Shown here piece after piece: positions 26,582 through 34,548 of a DNA stretch of 64,000 bases. This DNA is from Polyangiaceae bacterium. GTDB taxonomy: Bacteria > Myxococcota_A > Polyangia > Polyangiales > Polyangiaceae. The first letter of the stretch is position 1. Each line of letters begins with the position of its first letter. The position numbers and the translations under genes were made by a program. The stretch is from contig JAWKRG010000014.1 of NCBI GenBank assembly GCA_041389725.1, positions 228,054-292,053 of the forward strand, written 5' to 3'. The notes under the pieces are model-generated. The model worked only from the letters and a program-made list of their open reading frames with translations. It searched no databases and was not told the origin of the DNA.

Positions 26582-27064
26582 ATGACGGCGATCAACTCAG
26601 CTGGACGGTCTCTGCCGATCGAACGGGGGCGCAGCAGCCGCGCTCGGGCCGCACCCCTCAGCCAGACCGCGGAGTACGCCCTGCGCGCCATGTCCCAGCT
26701 CGCGGCGCACGGTCCGTCGAGCGCGCTGACTGCGAAGCAGCTAGCCGAAAGCACCGGAGTGCCTCTCGCCTACCTGTCCAAGATCATGCGCACGCTCGTT
26801 TCCGCCGGATTGCTCAGTTCTCAGAAGGGGCATGGCGGCGGGTTCGTGCTCACCCGTCCTGCGCAGGCGATCCTGCTCAGCGACGTGCTCGACGCAGTGG
26901 ATGAAATGCCCAGCGAAGCGCGCTGCGCGTTCGGCTGGGGAGACTGCGATGCGGCGAACCCTTGCCCGCTTCACCCTGTGTGGGCGCGGCTGAATTCGTG
27001 CCTGCGCGATTGGGCGACGTCCACCACGCTGCTCGACATTGCCGAAAAAGCCGTCCCTCGTTGA
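26582..27064 (+). CDS. Rrf2-family transcriptional regulator with Fe-S type cysteines
   Basis: The winged helix region is LSQTAEYALRAMSQLAAHG, TAKQLAESTGVPLAYLSKIM and SAGLLSSQKGHGGGF, the standard Rrf2 pattern. Three cysteines follow in RCAFGWGDCDAANPCPLHPVW, matching the cluster ligands of IscR/NsrR-type sensors, so an Fe-S sensor of oxygen, NO or cluster status is likely. The start is uncertain (ATG at 26582, or 26540). It is divergent from tryptophanase. Confidence 0.85.
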   Translation: MTAINSAGRSLPIERGRSSRARAAPLSQTAEYALRAMSQLAAHGPSSALTAKQLAESTGVPLAYLSKIMRTLVSAGLLSSQKGHGGGFVLTRPAQAILLSDVLDAVDEMPSEARCAFGWGDCDAANPCPLHPVWARLNSCLRDWATSTTLLDIAEKAVPR

Positions 27065-27091
27065 GGGCTTCGGCAGGCTCGTTCTTGCGTC

Positions 27092-28807
27092 TCAGCAGGC
27101 GTCGGGCACGAGCTTCGGCATGTCGTCGTTTTCGGTCACCACCGCCCACCCGCCACTGCTGTAGGTGAAGGTCGTGTCCTTGCCTGTCGAGCCGGCGCGT
27201 TGCAGCACTTGGCGGAGCGAACAACGCGGTGCTCTTACGATGCCGCTCATGCAGCTAGCCATCGGTGGCTGGCTTGCCGCGGGTCCTTGGGTCGTGACCG
27301 TCACCCACACCACGCAGTTGCCCATCGCACCGGTCGACGCCTTCAGTGATCGATACGAGTAGACCACGGCGGAGCCGGCGTCTTCGTCCGCTAGGTCCAC
27401 CAACCCGTCGGACCGCGGTGACTCGACGACCAAGTTGGTGAGTTCTGCATCCGCCAGTTGCTCACGCGCCAGCTTGGTGGCCGTCGGCAAGTACGCCACG
27501 GCGTCGAAACGACTGAGGTCGAGCACGCCCGCGGACTCGTTGGCCGTGCCCGAGCCCGGATCGCTTGGTGCAACGCCGCCGGGTGGCTCGGGTACCTCGC
27601 TTCCCGGCTTCGTCTCCACGATCGTGATCGTGTCGCGATCGCCGAATATCAGAAATGCGCCAACCCCGATGCCGCCGACCAAGACCGCCGTCAGCACCAC
27701 CGCGCCCAGCACGACGGCCCAAGGCGCGCCTTTGCGATCCCCGCTCTGCGTCGCGCTCTGAGCAGGCTCCGTGACCGTGGCCGCATAGCCCGCCGAGCCC
27801 GTGGTCACGCCTATGGGATGACTGGGGATCAGCGCGTGCGGCGATGGGCGGCCAGTCAAGGTCACGAAGCTCTCGCGCGGGAGGAAAGCCGCGATCTGCT
27901 GCAACGCCTGAGCCATCTCCTCGGCGCTCTGAAAGCGCACCGCAGGATCCTTCGCCATCGCGCGCAAGACCAAGGCCTCCAGCGCGGCGGGCACGTCCGG
28001 ACGCAAGCTTCGCGGCGGTTCCGGTGCGACTTCGATTTGTTGGCGTAGCAGTTCGAACAGGCTGTCCGCCACGAAGGGGCGCTGACCGGTCAGGCCTTCG
28101 AACAGAATCACGCCAAGGGCATAGAGATCCGAACGGTGGTCGACCGCTGCGCCTCGCGCCTGCTCGGGAGACATGTAGAAGGGCGTGCCTAGCAGCGCGC
28201 CGGTGCGCGTCGCATCGCTGACACCACCTTGGTCAGGCTTGAGTTTGGCAATGCCGAAATCCAGCAGCTTGACCCGACCCAGGGTGGTGACGAACACGTT
28301 GTCAGGCTTCAGATCGCGGTGCGTGATGCCGAGGGCGTGCGCTGCGCCGAGGGCACCCAGCACCCAGATCGACATTTGCACCAGCGCCCCCAAGGGCATG
28401 GGCCGGTGCTCTTCGAACACCTTCGACAGCGGCGCTCCGTCCAGGAACTCCATCACGATGTAGGGACGGCCGTCTCGCAAGCGCGCGAGATCCAGAATGC
28501 TCACGATGCCTTCGTGGCGAATGACATTGACCGCTCGTGCTTCAGCGAAGAAGCGCTCCACGATGCCCGGGGCGCGTGCTGCGTCCAGAGACAGCAGCTT
28601 GATCGCGACGCGACTCCCGATCTCGGGCTGCACGCCCAAATAGACTTCGCCCATTCCGCCCTGACCGAGCAGTCGCGCGATGCGGTAGCTACCCAGGAGC
28701 TGCCCGGCGAGCGGAGAGAAGGCGTTGTCCGCCAGCTTGCCACCGTCTTCGGTGCAAAACCCTGGCGCCGGATAGCTGCGCCCACACTCGATGCAAACGA
28801 AAGCCAT
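27092..28807 (-). CDS. Ser/Thr protein kinase with zinc ribbon, one membrane helix and extracytoplasmic domain
   Basis: The N-terminus is a zinc-ribbon-like CIECGRSYPAPGFCTEDGG. The kinase domain shows GQGGMGEVYLG, VAIKLL, HRDLKPDN, DFG and YMSPEQA. A transmembrane helix lies near residue 380 (VVLGAVVLTAVLVGGIGVGAFLIFG). The outer part has four Cys around CVVWVTV and SCMSGIVRAPRC and could be a sensor. Architecture follows the 4291 kinase but adds an external domain of about 170 residues. A small gene ends 3 bp upstream. Confidence 0.92.
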   Translation of the reverse strand: MAFVCIECGRSYPAPGFCTEDGGKLADNAFSPLAGQLLGSYRIARLLGQGGMGEVYLGVQPEIGSRVAIKLLSLDAARAPGIVERFFAEARAVNVIRHEGIVSILDLARLRDGRPYIVMEFLDGAPLSKVFEEHRPMPLGALVQMSIWVLGALGAAHALGITHRDLKPDNVFVTTLGRVKLLDFGIAKLKPDQGGVSDATRTGALLGTPFYMSPEQARGAAVDHRSDLYALGVILFEGLTGQRPFVADSLFELLRQQIEVAPEPPRSLRPDVPAALEALVLRAMAKDPAVRFQSAEEMAQALQQIAAFLPRESFVTLTGRPSPHALIPSHPIGVTTGSAGYAATVTEPAQSATQSGDRKGAPWAVVLGAVVLTAVLVGGIGVGAFLIFGDRDTITIVETKPGSEVPEPPGGVAPSDPGSGTANESAGVLDLSRFDAVAYLPTATKLAREQLADAELTNLVVESPRSDGLVDLADEDAGSAVVYSYRSLKASTGAMGNCVVWVTVTTQGPAASQPPMASCMSGIVRAPRCSLRQVLQRAGSTGKDTTFTYSSGGWAVVTENDDMPKLVPDAC

Positions 28808-28810
28808 GGC

Positions 28811-29101
28811 TCAGGGGCTCGTGGTCGACGTGGAGTCCGTTTTGGTGCTAGTCTTCCACTGCTCGAAGCTCACGGGCTGGTCGTCGTAGGCGAAGATCCA
28901 GTCGTGCGGCGGCGAGGCAGACACGTAGGTGTTGTCGCCTGCCGACAGCGGCGCCGCGACGCTCCACGCGCCGGTCGAGTGCGCCAGGAATGCGTAGTTG
29001 GAAGACGTGATCGTGCTTCCCGTCACGACGAGTTGCTCTGACGCCGGCTTGCCCGCCGCGCTGATCAGCACCGAAAGAACGCTCGAGTTGAGCCGCTGCA
29101 T
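28811..29101 (-). CDS. Small protein upstream of the kinase
   Basis: A 96-residue protein from the ATG at 29101, ending 3 bp before the kinase start, so the two are very likely co-translated. It has Ser/Thr-rich ends and the segments NYAFLAHSTGAWSVAAPLSAG and HDWIFAYDDQPVSFEQW. No family is recognised. It could be a kinase partner or substrate, by position only. Confidence 0.5.
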   Translation of the reverse strand: MQRLNSSVLSVLISAAGKPASEQLVVTGSTITSSNYAFLAHSTGAWSVAAPLSAGDNTYVSASPPHDWIFAYDDQPVSFEQWKTSTKTDSTSTTSP

Positions 29102-29325
29102 CGCCACTAGCGTAACAAAGGCGGCAAAGCGCCGCCACAGCCGGCCGCGCGCCGGCACTGCGAGTCGCGAGCTTGCGCCTGGTCCTGGCGATCCCCGTCG
29201 CCTTCGCCCACAATTCCGGCGTGACGCGTGGGAGCCGCTCCAAGGATGCCATCGACGAACGCCGAACACGACGGCGCGGCGTTCTGCTCGGTGCGCCTCC
29301 TCTCGGCTTCAGCACGAAGCGTGCG

Positions 29326-29832
29326 GTGCGCCGGTTCGCGCACGGCGTTCTGCTCGGTGCCCTTGCGCTCGCCTGCAGTGCGAAGCCGAACCGCACGCGC
29401 GACGCGGCGATCGTCACTGGCGTCGCCGTCGCTGCAGCCGCGGCCTACCGCGCGACGGGCGGCTGTTGGGCGCAGTGTCAGCCCGGGCTCTACTGCAACG
29501 AACGCACGGGGATGTGCGAGGAACTCCCGCCCGGGACTGGACCCGGTGCGTCGCTGTCGCCGGATCCGGAGCCGTCGCCCTGGTGGGAAGCCGGCGACGC
29601 GGCGTGCCCGGCGGGCAGCAAACTGGATCGCTCCCCGTCGGAGGAAGGCGACGCGGTCATCCTGTGCAAGCGCCCCGACGGCACGCACCACGGCCGCGCG
29701 ACTTTCTTCTACAGCAACGGGCGCCGCGAGACCGAGGGCGAGTACCGCGACGGCCGCCCCGTCGGCGTCTGGCAGCACTGGGACGAAGACGGCACGCCAA
29801 CGAAGACCGAAGATCTCGGCGAGTCGAAGTAG
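29326..29832 (+). CDS. Lipoprotein with MORN/YwqK-like repeat
   Basis: A GTG at 29326 gives the leader VRRFAHGVLLGALALAC with lipobox ALAC. After a linker, a Cys-rich section (GCWAQCQPGLYCNERTGMCEE) is followed by GRATFFYSNGRRETEGEYRDGRPVGVWQHW. The latter is the MORN-like unit seen in YwqK-type proteins. It is likely a surface lipoprotein of unknown role. The start codon is a choice; the open frame extends upstream to 29173. Confidence 0.6.
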   Translation: MRRFAHGVLLGALALACSAKPNRTRDAAIVTGVAVAAAAAYRATGGCWAQCQPGLYCNERTGMCEELPPGTGPGASLSPDPEPSPWWEAGDAACPAGSKLDRSPSEEGDAVILCKRPDGTHHGRATFFYSNGRRETEGEYRDGRPVGVWQHWDEDGTPTKTEDLGESK

Positions 29833-30038
29833 CGAGCCACAGTCCGGCCGTGCCGGCGGGGTTGAGATGCGCGCGCCCGCCACGGGACGGCTCGACGCCG
29901 GGTCCCTCGATACAGGCGCGCGCGGACCGCGAGGGCAGGGTCGAGGGCGCCGAACTGCAAGAAGACGGCGCCCCGCTCGAAGACGGCGCTGGCAACAATG
30001 CGCGCAACCGCAAGGGCCCTCGGTTCGATGGGGCGGAC

Positions 30039-30299
30039 ATGTCGCTCCTAGCCTTCCCGATTGCCGGCATCAGTGCGGCCGTCCTCGCCGCTGCCGTCGT
30101 TGTCATCGCAGCAACGGCCTTCGCCCATCGCCGCCGACGGAATAGCTCCAACACCGGTCGCGTGTTGGCCGCGCTGATCGGCGCGGCCTGCATCGCGTAC
30201 CTCGTTGCGCCAAGACACGTAGAAGCGTGCGTGCGTGGGTGGGTCCTCGATGTTGCTCCCGGCGCTTTCGCGGCTGCCGACGTTCTCGACGGGCTCTGA
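30039..30299 (+). CDS. Small membrane protein (86 residues)
   Basis: Two hydrophobic helices are visible (FPIAGISAAVLAAAVVVIAATAFA and VLAALIGAACIAYLVA) separated by a basic loop RRRRN. No family is recognised. The frame is open well upstream, so the start could lie earlier. Codon use is GC3-rich like true genes here, but the small size leaves doubt. Confidence 0.4.
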   Translation: MSLLAFPIAGISAAVLAAAVVVIAATAFAHRRRRNSSNTGRVLAALIGAACIAYLVAPRHVEACVRGWVLDVAPGAFAAADVLDGL

Positions 30300-30503
30300 C
30301 CACCGCCTGGATGGGAAATCAGCCTGCCTCGCGAATGAATCGAAAAGGGGTGGCTTGTCGACTCGAGCGAAGCGGGCGCCGAGCGACGCTGACGTCGCGT
30401 GCGGCAATGGCGCAGCTTGGCTCAGCTTGACTGGCGTCAAGTGGCAGAAATCATGCTGGATTGCATCACGGCGTCAGGCACGCAACGTGCTCTCTCGGTC
30501 GTC

Positions 30504-30977
30504 ATGACCCCGAAGCACCTCCCAGTGGCACGCTTGGCTCAGGAGCCCGCTCACCCTCGCCGCGGTAGCGCACCGAAGTATCCGCGCACGCTCGGCATCG
30601 GAGTGTTGCTCGCCTGCACGGTCGCTTGCGGTGGGTCAGTAGACGGCGCTCCCCAGAGGGCAGCGGAAGAGAAGCAGAACGTGGGTGGCGCGTCTTCCGC
30701 AGGCGGAATGCCCGAGCCTTGGACCGGTGGCTCCGGCGGCGTGTCCGGAGAGCAGGCGACCGGTGGCGTCGCGGGCGAAATTGTCACTGCGGGCTCGTCG
30801 GGCTATGGCGCTTCGGGCGGTGGCGGCATCGGTGAAGAGTGGGGCACCGGCGGCTACGCGGGTGAAGTCGTGGACGCGGGTCCCGATGGCGCTGCAGGTC
30901 AAGGTGGCGCGGCGGGCGAAGGTGGCACTCCGAGTCAGAACGTCGGCGGCGGCTGCGGCTCGGGGTTCGAGCTCTGA
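30504..30977 (+). CDS. Gly-rich lipoprotein coupled to a radical SAM gene; possible modification substrate
   Basis: A leader with lipobox TVAC (GIGVLLACTVACGGS) precedes about 110 residues made mainly of Gly, Ala, Ser, Glu and Thr in GGxGG-like units. It ends in NVGGGCGSGFEL, whose Cys is the only one after the lipobox region. The gene stops 12 bp before the radical SAM/SPASM gene, so they form a pair. Gly-rich spacers are common in polyangial lipoproteins; the compact Cys-containing tail next to a SPASM enzyme is what raises the idea of a RiPP-like substrate (inference). Confidence 0.6.
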   Translation: MTPKHLPVARLAQEPAHPRRGSAPKYPRTLGIGVLLACTVACGGSVDGAPQRAAEEKQNVGGASSAGGMPEPWTGGSGGVSGEQATGGVAGEIVTAGSSGYGASGGGGIGEEWGTGGYAGEVVDAGPDGAAGQGGAAGEGGTPSQNVGGGCGSGFEL

Positions 30978-30989
30978 GTCGGCGTTGCG

Positions 30990-32141
30990 ATGGAACTCAC
31001 GCTCTTCGTCGATCACCAGTGCAACCTGCGCTGCAGCTATTGCTACAACGGTGAGAAGTTCAATCGACGGATGAGCAGCGACACCATGCGCCGCGCGGTA
31101 GACATGGTGATCGAGCAGCCCCTGAATCACCTGGATCTGTCCTTCTTCGGGGGTGAGCCCCTGATCCACCCGGAGTTCTTGCGGGAGACCGTCGACTACG
31201 TCGAGCGTGCTTTCTCCGAGCGGCGCGAGCCCGCGCCCACGCTGCGGTTCATCGTCAACACCAACGCCACTCTCATCGACGACGACACCATCGATTGGAT
31301 GCGCACTCGGAGCGTGACGGCCTTCGTCTCCGTCGACGGTCCGCGAGACGTGCACGATCGCTACCGCGTGGATGCCGGCGGTCGTGGCAGCTTCGACAAG
31401 ACCCTCGCTGGCATCGAGCGCCTGCGCGCCGCGCGGATCCCGACGCAGATCATGGTCGTCTTCGGACCCCACACCGCCGCGCGCCTCGGTGATGCTTTCG
31501 CGGCGGTGCTGGGGCTCGGCGCCGAGAAGATCCAGCTCAGCGCCAACTACCGCGCTGACTGGACGGACGCGGCCATCGATCGCTTGCGCAGCGGCCTCGA
31601 CGCCGCCGGCGACGTTTGGATCGAGCACTTTCGCGCAGGCCATGCCCTTCCGGTTGCGCCGCTCCACGGCAAGATCCTCTCGCATCTCAAGGGCGGCATT
31701 CCGTGCCCCAGCCGCTGTCGCCTCGGCGGCAACGAGATCGCCATCGCCCCCAGTGGTCGGATCTATCCCTGCCCGCAGATGATCGGCGACGACAGCAACG
31801 AAGCCCTCGTCATCGGTCACGTGGACACGGGAGTCGATCCCGACGCCCTGGCTCGCCTCGACGCCCAGAAGGCGCGCGCTGCCGAAACCTGCGCGCCCTG
31901 CGATCTGCGCGGTCGTTGCATCAGCGACTGCGGCTGTCGCCAGGTCGCCCTCACCGGCGAACTCGGTCGCATCACCGCCACGCTCTGCGAAATCGAAGCC
32001 GCCTACATCGACGCCGCCGACCGCGTCGCCGAGATCCTCTACGCCGAATCGAACCCCACGTTCCTCGACTACTTCTATCGCCGCAACTGGCAACCCGCTC
32101 CCGGCGCACAGCTCATCCCCCTGCGCCGCCGCGAAGCGTGA
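30990..32141 (+). CDS. Radical SAM enzyme with SPASM domain
   Basis: Cys11, Cys15 and Cys18 form the CxxxCxxC cluster site (CNLRCSYC) at the very N-terminus. SFFGGEPL is the usual GGEP motif that contacts SAM. The C-terminal SPASM region shows CRLGGNEIAIAPSGRIYPC, then CAPCDLRGRCISDCGC and a last Cys (TLCEIE), enough for two auxiliary clusters. Such enzymes mostly modify peptides or proteins. It is 383 residues with no B1-type recognition domain at the N-terminus. Confidence 0.92.
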   Translation: MELTLFVDHQCNLRCSYCYNGEKFNRRMSSDTMRRAVDMVIEQPLNHLDLSFFGGEPLIHPEFLRETVDYVERAFSERREPAPTLRFIVNTNATLIDDDTIDWMRTRSVTAFVSVDGPRDVHDRYRVDAGGRGSFDKTLAGIERLRAARIPTQIMVVFGPHTAARLGDAFAAVLGLGAEKIQLSANYRADWTDAAIDRLRSGLDAAGDVWIEHFRAGHALPVAPLHGKILSHLKGGIPCPSRCRLGGNEIAIAPSGRIYPCPQMIGDDSNEALVIGHVDTGVDPDALARLDAQKARAAETCAPCDLRGRCISDCGCRQVALTGELGRITATLCEIEAAYIDAADRVAEILYAESNPTFLDYFYRRNWQPAPGAQLIPLRRREA

Positions 32142-32197
32142 CCTCACCCACGAAGAGCGACGCGGACGCGGGCTCCGTCCATGAAAGCGGGCGACCG

Positions 32198-32761
32198 TCA
32201 CTCTGAACGGTGCACTTCGCCCCACGCCTGGGCGAGACCCAGGCGATCGACCCAGAGCTCCACGATCTCTCTGCGCACGAGGTCGGACGAAATCTCGAGG
32301 ATGCCCCTTATGTCGCGGATGTGCTTCTCAGAGCCGCCTTCCCGGAAGAACTCCAGCTTGCGCACGATGACGTACTCCGCTGGCGCTACCCAGATGGGCT
32401 GGCCTTCGACCTCGATCGACCGGCGCTCCGAAAGCGCCCAGGAATGAAGCGGGTCTCGGCCAACCAAGTACACATCTGCACGGAATCCCGTTTCGTGATG
32501 AATCAGGTTGAAGTGGCCGCGCTGGCCGCGGAGCAACTCCTGGACGATGATCTCCTCTGGGGGGCAGTAGAACGCCTCGATTGGGAATTGCAGGACTAGC
32601 TCCGAGACTCGCTTGCCCGGTAGCCGCAGGACGAGATCGACGTCATGAGTCACGCGAGGCTCGCCGTAGAGGGTGCCGGCCACGCTTCCGGTCACCATGT
32701 ACTCGAGCCGAAGTGCGTTCAACCGATCCGTGAATACTCGAAAGAGCTCAGTCTCGGACAT
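32198..32761 (-). CDS. Nucleotidyltransferase-fold protein
   Basis: The core YMVTGSVAGTLYGEPRVTHDVDLVL has the GS and DxD signature of the nucleotidyltransferase superfamily, as in AbiEii- or MNT-type proteins. Later parts (HHETGFRADVYLVG, EYVIVRKLEFFREGGSEKHIRDIRGIL) fit the same family. It overlaps a small upstream gene by 14 bp. Such two-gene units are often toxin-antitoxin-like, but that is not proven for this one. Confidence 0.75.
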   Translation of the reverse strand: MSETELFRVFTDRLNALRLEYMVTGSVAGTLYGEPRVTHDVDLVLRLPGKRVSELVLQFPIEAFYCPPEEIIVQELLRGQRGHFNLIHHETGFRADVYLVGRDPLHSWALSERRSIEVEGQPIWVAPAEYVIVRKLEFFREGGSEKHIRDIRGILEISSDLVRREIVELWVDRLGLAQAWGEVHRSE

Positions 32762-32942
32762 GTTGGAACTGCCGTTTGACTTCAAGCTGGACTTGCTCTT
32801 CGGACCAGTCGGGGTGTTGCTGCCGAAGGAAGGCGGCTTTCAGTCGCCGCGCGGACCAGTACAAGCGCGTCATCGCGATGAGCTTCTCGCTTGGCGTCAT
32901 CTGTCGAAAGCGCTGGACTTGGTATGCGCGCGCTGGGTCCAT
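32748..32942 (-). CDS. Small partner of the nucleotidyltransferase gene
   Basis: A 64-residue protein from the ATG at 32942: MDPARAYQVQRF, then LYWSARRLKAAFLRQQHPDWSEEQV. Short proteins with this WSARRLK...HPDWSEE pattern occur directly before nucleotidyltransferase-fold genes, so a functional pair is inferred. An antisense Rpn-family fragment overlaps its upstream end. Confidence 0.55.
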   Translation of the reverse strand: MDPARAYQVQRFRQMTPSEKLIAMTRLYWSARRLKAAFLRQQHPDWSEEQVQLEVKRQFQHVRD

Positions 32943-32956
32943 CGGATCGCACGCTA

Positions 32957-33370
32957 GCACGAGTCGAGTCCGGCGCCTTCTGGGCCACATGTCTCGACGC
33001 CATGCGTCGGGCGCCAAACGGGCTGGCTGCCCTGACCGCCGTGGCCCACCATGCCATGAGCATCAGCAAGAGGCCGCCCGCGGCGGTGCGCCGCGTCTTC
33101 CACAAGCTGGGAACCGAAGGAGAGTTGGCCCATATGACCGCAGCACACATCTTGACGAAGCAGGCGCGCCCGGAGGGACGGAGCGAAGGGCGGGCAGAAG
33201 GGCGGGCGGAGCTGGTCTTGGAGATGCTGGCAGCCAAGTTCGGCGCAATGTCACCGACCGCAGAATCCGCAGTGCGAGCGGCATCGGAGCGCGAGCTCGA
33301 CGCAATGGCGATTCGATTGCTCAGCGCGAGTTCCCTCGATGAAGTATTGGAGGCGGGGAAGACGAAGTAG
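32957..33370 (+). pseudogene. C-terminal fragment of an Rpn/PD-(D/E)XK transposase-family protein
   Basis: The frame from 32957 on reads like the last 135 residues of Rpn-family (recombination-promoting nuclease) or DUF4351 proteins: GELAHMTAAHILTKQ, the EGRSEGRAEGRAEL hinge, and LAAKFGAMSPTAESAVRAASERELDAMAIRLLSASSLDEVL. The N-terminal nuclease domain is missing. The upstream sequence belongs to the opposite-strand pair, which appears to have cut it. Confidence 0.6.
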
Positions 33371-33423
33371 GCGTGAGCGCTCCGGCCGATCACCCACCTG
33401 AGGCGCTAACTCGGGCTCGCGGG

Positions 33424-33451
33424 TTGACTGCTGAGGATGCAGTCATAGACT
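33424..33451 (+). promoter_or_regulatory. Promoter and operator of the vapBC pair
   Basis: TTGACT (33424-33429), a 16-bp spacer and TAGACT (33446-33451) form a promoter just 7 bp before the ATG, which implies a near-leaderless mRNA. An inverted repeat GACTGC-N7-GCAGTC (33426-33444) overlaps it and would suit autorepression by the RHH antitoxin. Confidence 0.6.
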
Positions 33452-33458
33452 GCACCAA

Positions 33459-33710
33459 ATGAAAGCGTTGACCATCCGTAATGTCGACAAGGATCTAGCC
33501 CGTGCGTTGGAACGCGAGACGAAGCGGCGGGGTCGCTCGCTGAACCAAACGGTTCTTGGCCTGCTCCGGCAAGCGCTGGGGCTCGAACCAGAGCAACCCC
33601 GGTCGAACGGGCTGGCGAAGCTTGCGGGGACCTGGTCGGCCGAGGAGTTGGAGCGATTCGAACGGGACACGCGGGTGTTCGAGGCCGTCGACGAAGAGCT
33701 CTGGTCATGA
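33459..33710 (+). CDS. VapB-type ribbon-helix-helix antitoxin
   Basis: The N-terminal 45 residues (MKALTIRNVDKDLARALERE, RRGRSLNQTVLGLLRQAL) are a CopG/Arc-like DNA-binding domain. The rest, with WSAEELERFERDTRVFEAVDEELW, is the acidic tail that would block the toxin. The stop overlaps the VapC start (ATGA). The strong inverted repeat at the promoter fits self-regulation. Confidence 0.85.
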   Translation: MKALTIRNVDKDLARALERETKRRGRSLNQTVLGLLRQALGLEPEQPRSNGLAKLAGTWSAEELERFERDTRVFEAVDEELWS

Positions 33711-34108
33711 GCCGCTATTGCCTCGACACATCTGCGTACAGTCACTTCAAGCGCGGAGCGGAAGCCGCCGTCCATCTCCTGGACTCCGCGGACTGGATCG
33801 GAATGCCAGTCGTGGTGCTCGGAGAATTGCGCACGGGATTCGCATTGGGTCGCAGGGCATCCGAGAATCAACGTGAGCTTGCGGCGTTCATGCGCAACCC
33901 GGCAGTCGAGCTCCTAGAAGTCACCGACGCCGTCGCTCAGATCTACTCGGAAATCGTGGTCGGCCTGCGAAAGGCGGGAAGACCGCTTCCCACGAATGAC
34001 ATCTGGATCGCCGCAATCGCGGCTGCCGCTGGCGCGACCGTCGTGAGCTATGACGAGCACTTTCGCTCCATTCAACGCGTGGGAGCATTGGTGCTCGAGA
34101 GCGCCTGA
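33707..34108 (+). CDS. VapC-type PIN-domain toxin (ribonuclease)
   Basis: PIN-domain acidic residues are all present: Asp7 in CLDTSAYSHF, Glu in VVLGELRTGF, Asp in PTNDIWIAAIA and Asp in SYDEHF. The length of 133 is typical. VapC toxins cut tRNA or rRNA. The module looks complete and active, unlike the decayed relative at 38351. Confidence 0.88.
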   Translation: MSRYCLDTSAYSHFKRGAEAAVHLLDSADWIGMPVVVLGELRTGFALGRRASENQRELAAFMRNPAVELLEVTDAVAQIYSEIVVGLRKAGRPLPTNDIWIAAIAAAAGATVVSYDEHFRSIQRVGALVLESA

Positions 34109-34151
34109 CGAGAAATCGCGAAGCAGGGGAGCGCAGAGTGGTTCAGCGCGC

Positions 34152-34301
34152 CTATTCGGTCGGCAGGACTTCGGTCACCGAACCGGGTTGCGTAGTGGGG
34201 CGAGTGACGAACGCGATCGAGATCCCGAGACCGACAGCGGCGCCGCCGCCGGCAAGTAGCAACGGTCCGGACTTGTTGGGCGCGCGAAGGAAAATCCACA
34301 T
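34152..34301 (-). CDS. Possible small membrane protein or gene remnant
   Basis: A 49-residue frame from the ATG at 34301 has one clear transmembrane helix (GPLLLAGGGAAVGLGISIAFV). Just upstream, another frame contains a coding-like Pro-rich stretch (PTLDVPPGNKKRWGWLL), so this may be the end of a longer frameshifted gene covering 34109-34497. Nothing else is recognised in that interval. Confidence 0.3.
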   Translation of the reverse strand: MWIFLRAPNKSGPLLLAGGGAAVGLGISIAFVTRPTTQPGSVTEVLPTE

Positions 34302-34497
34302 CTGCCCGGAACACGTGTTTGAGCAGCCAGCCCCAACGCTTCTTGTTGCCCGGCGGCACGTCGAGCGTCGGCAGCACCATTTGATCACCCGGTGCCGCAG
34401 GAGGCGCGTGTGCGGTCGGATCGTCCGGCGAGCTGTTTGCGGTCGCGCCCGTCCACGCACTGCTTGGACGCCTATGCCCCTCCTCGTGCACCGGGTC

Positions 34498-34541
34498 TTG
34501 CACTTTCCCGCCACGGGCATATAGTGTTCCCTGAACAGGGA
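34498..34541 (+). promoter_or_regulatory. Promoter with perfect inverted repeat before the DUF433/DUF5615 pair
   Basis: TTGCAC (34498-34503), 16 bp, then TATAGT (34520-34525). A perfect palindrome TCCCTG-AA-CAGGGA (34528-34541) covers the start point. GGGAGAG before the ATG at 34549 is the ribosome site and shares bases with the palindrome, so a bound repressor could block both steps. Confidence 0.6.
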
Positions 34542-34548
34542 GAGCTTT

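Noticed and set aside
28998..30036. Upstream extension of the small membrane protein frame
   Set aside because: The frame passes antisense to the 28811 gene and overlaps the lipoprotein gene in another frame; the Arg-rich translation is not protein-like.
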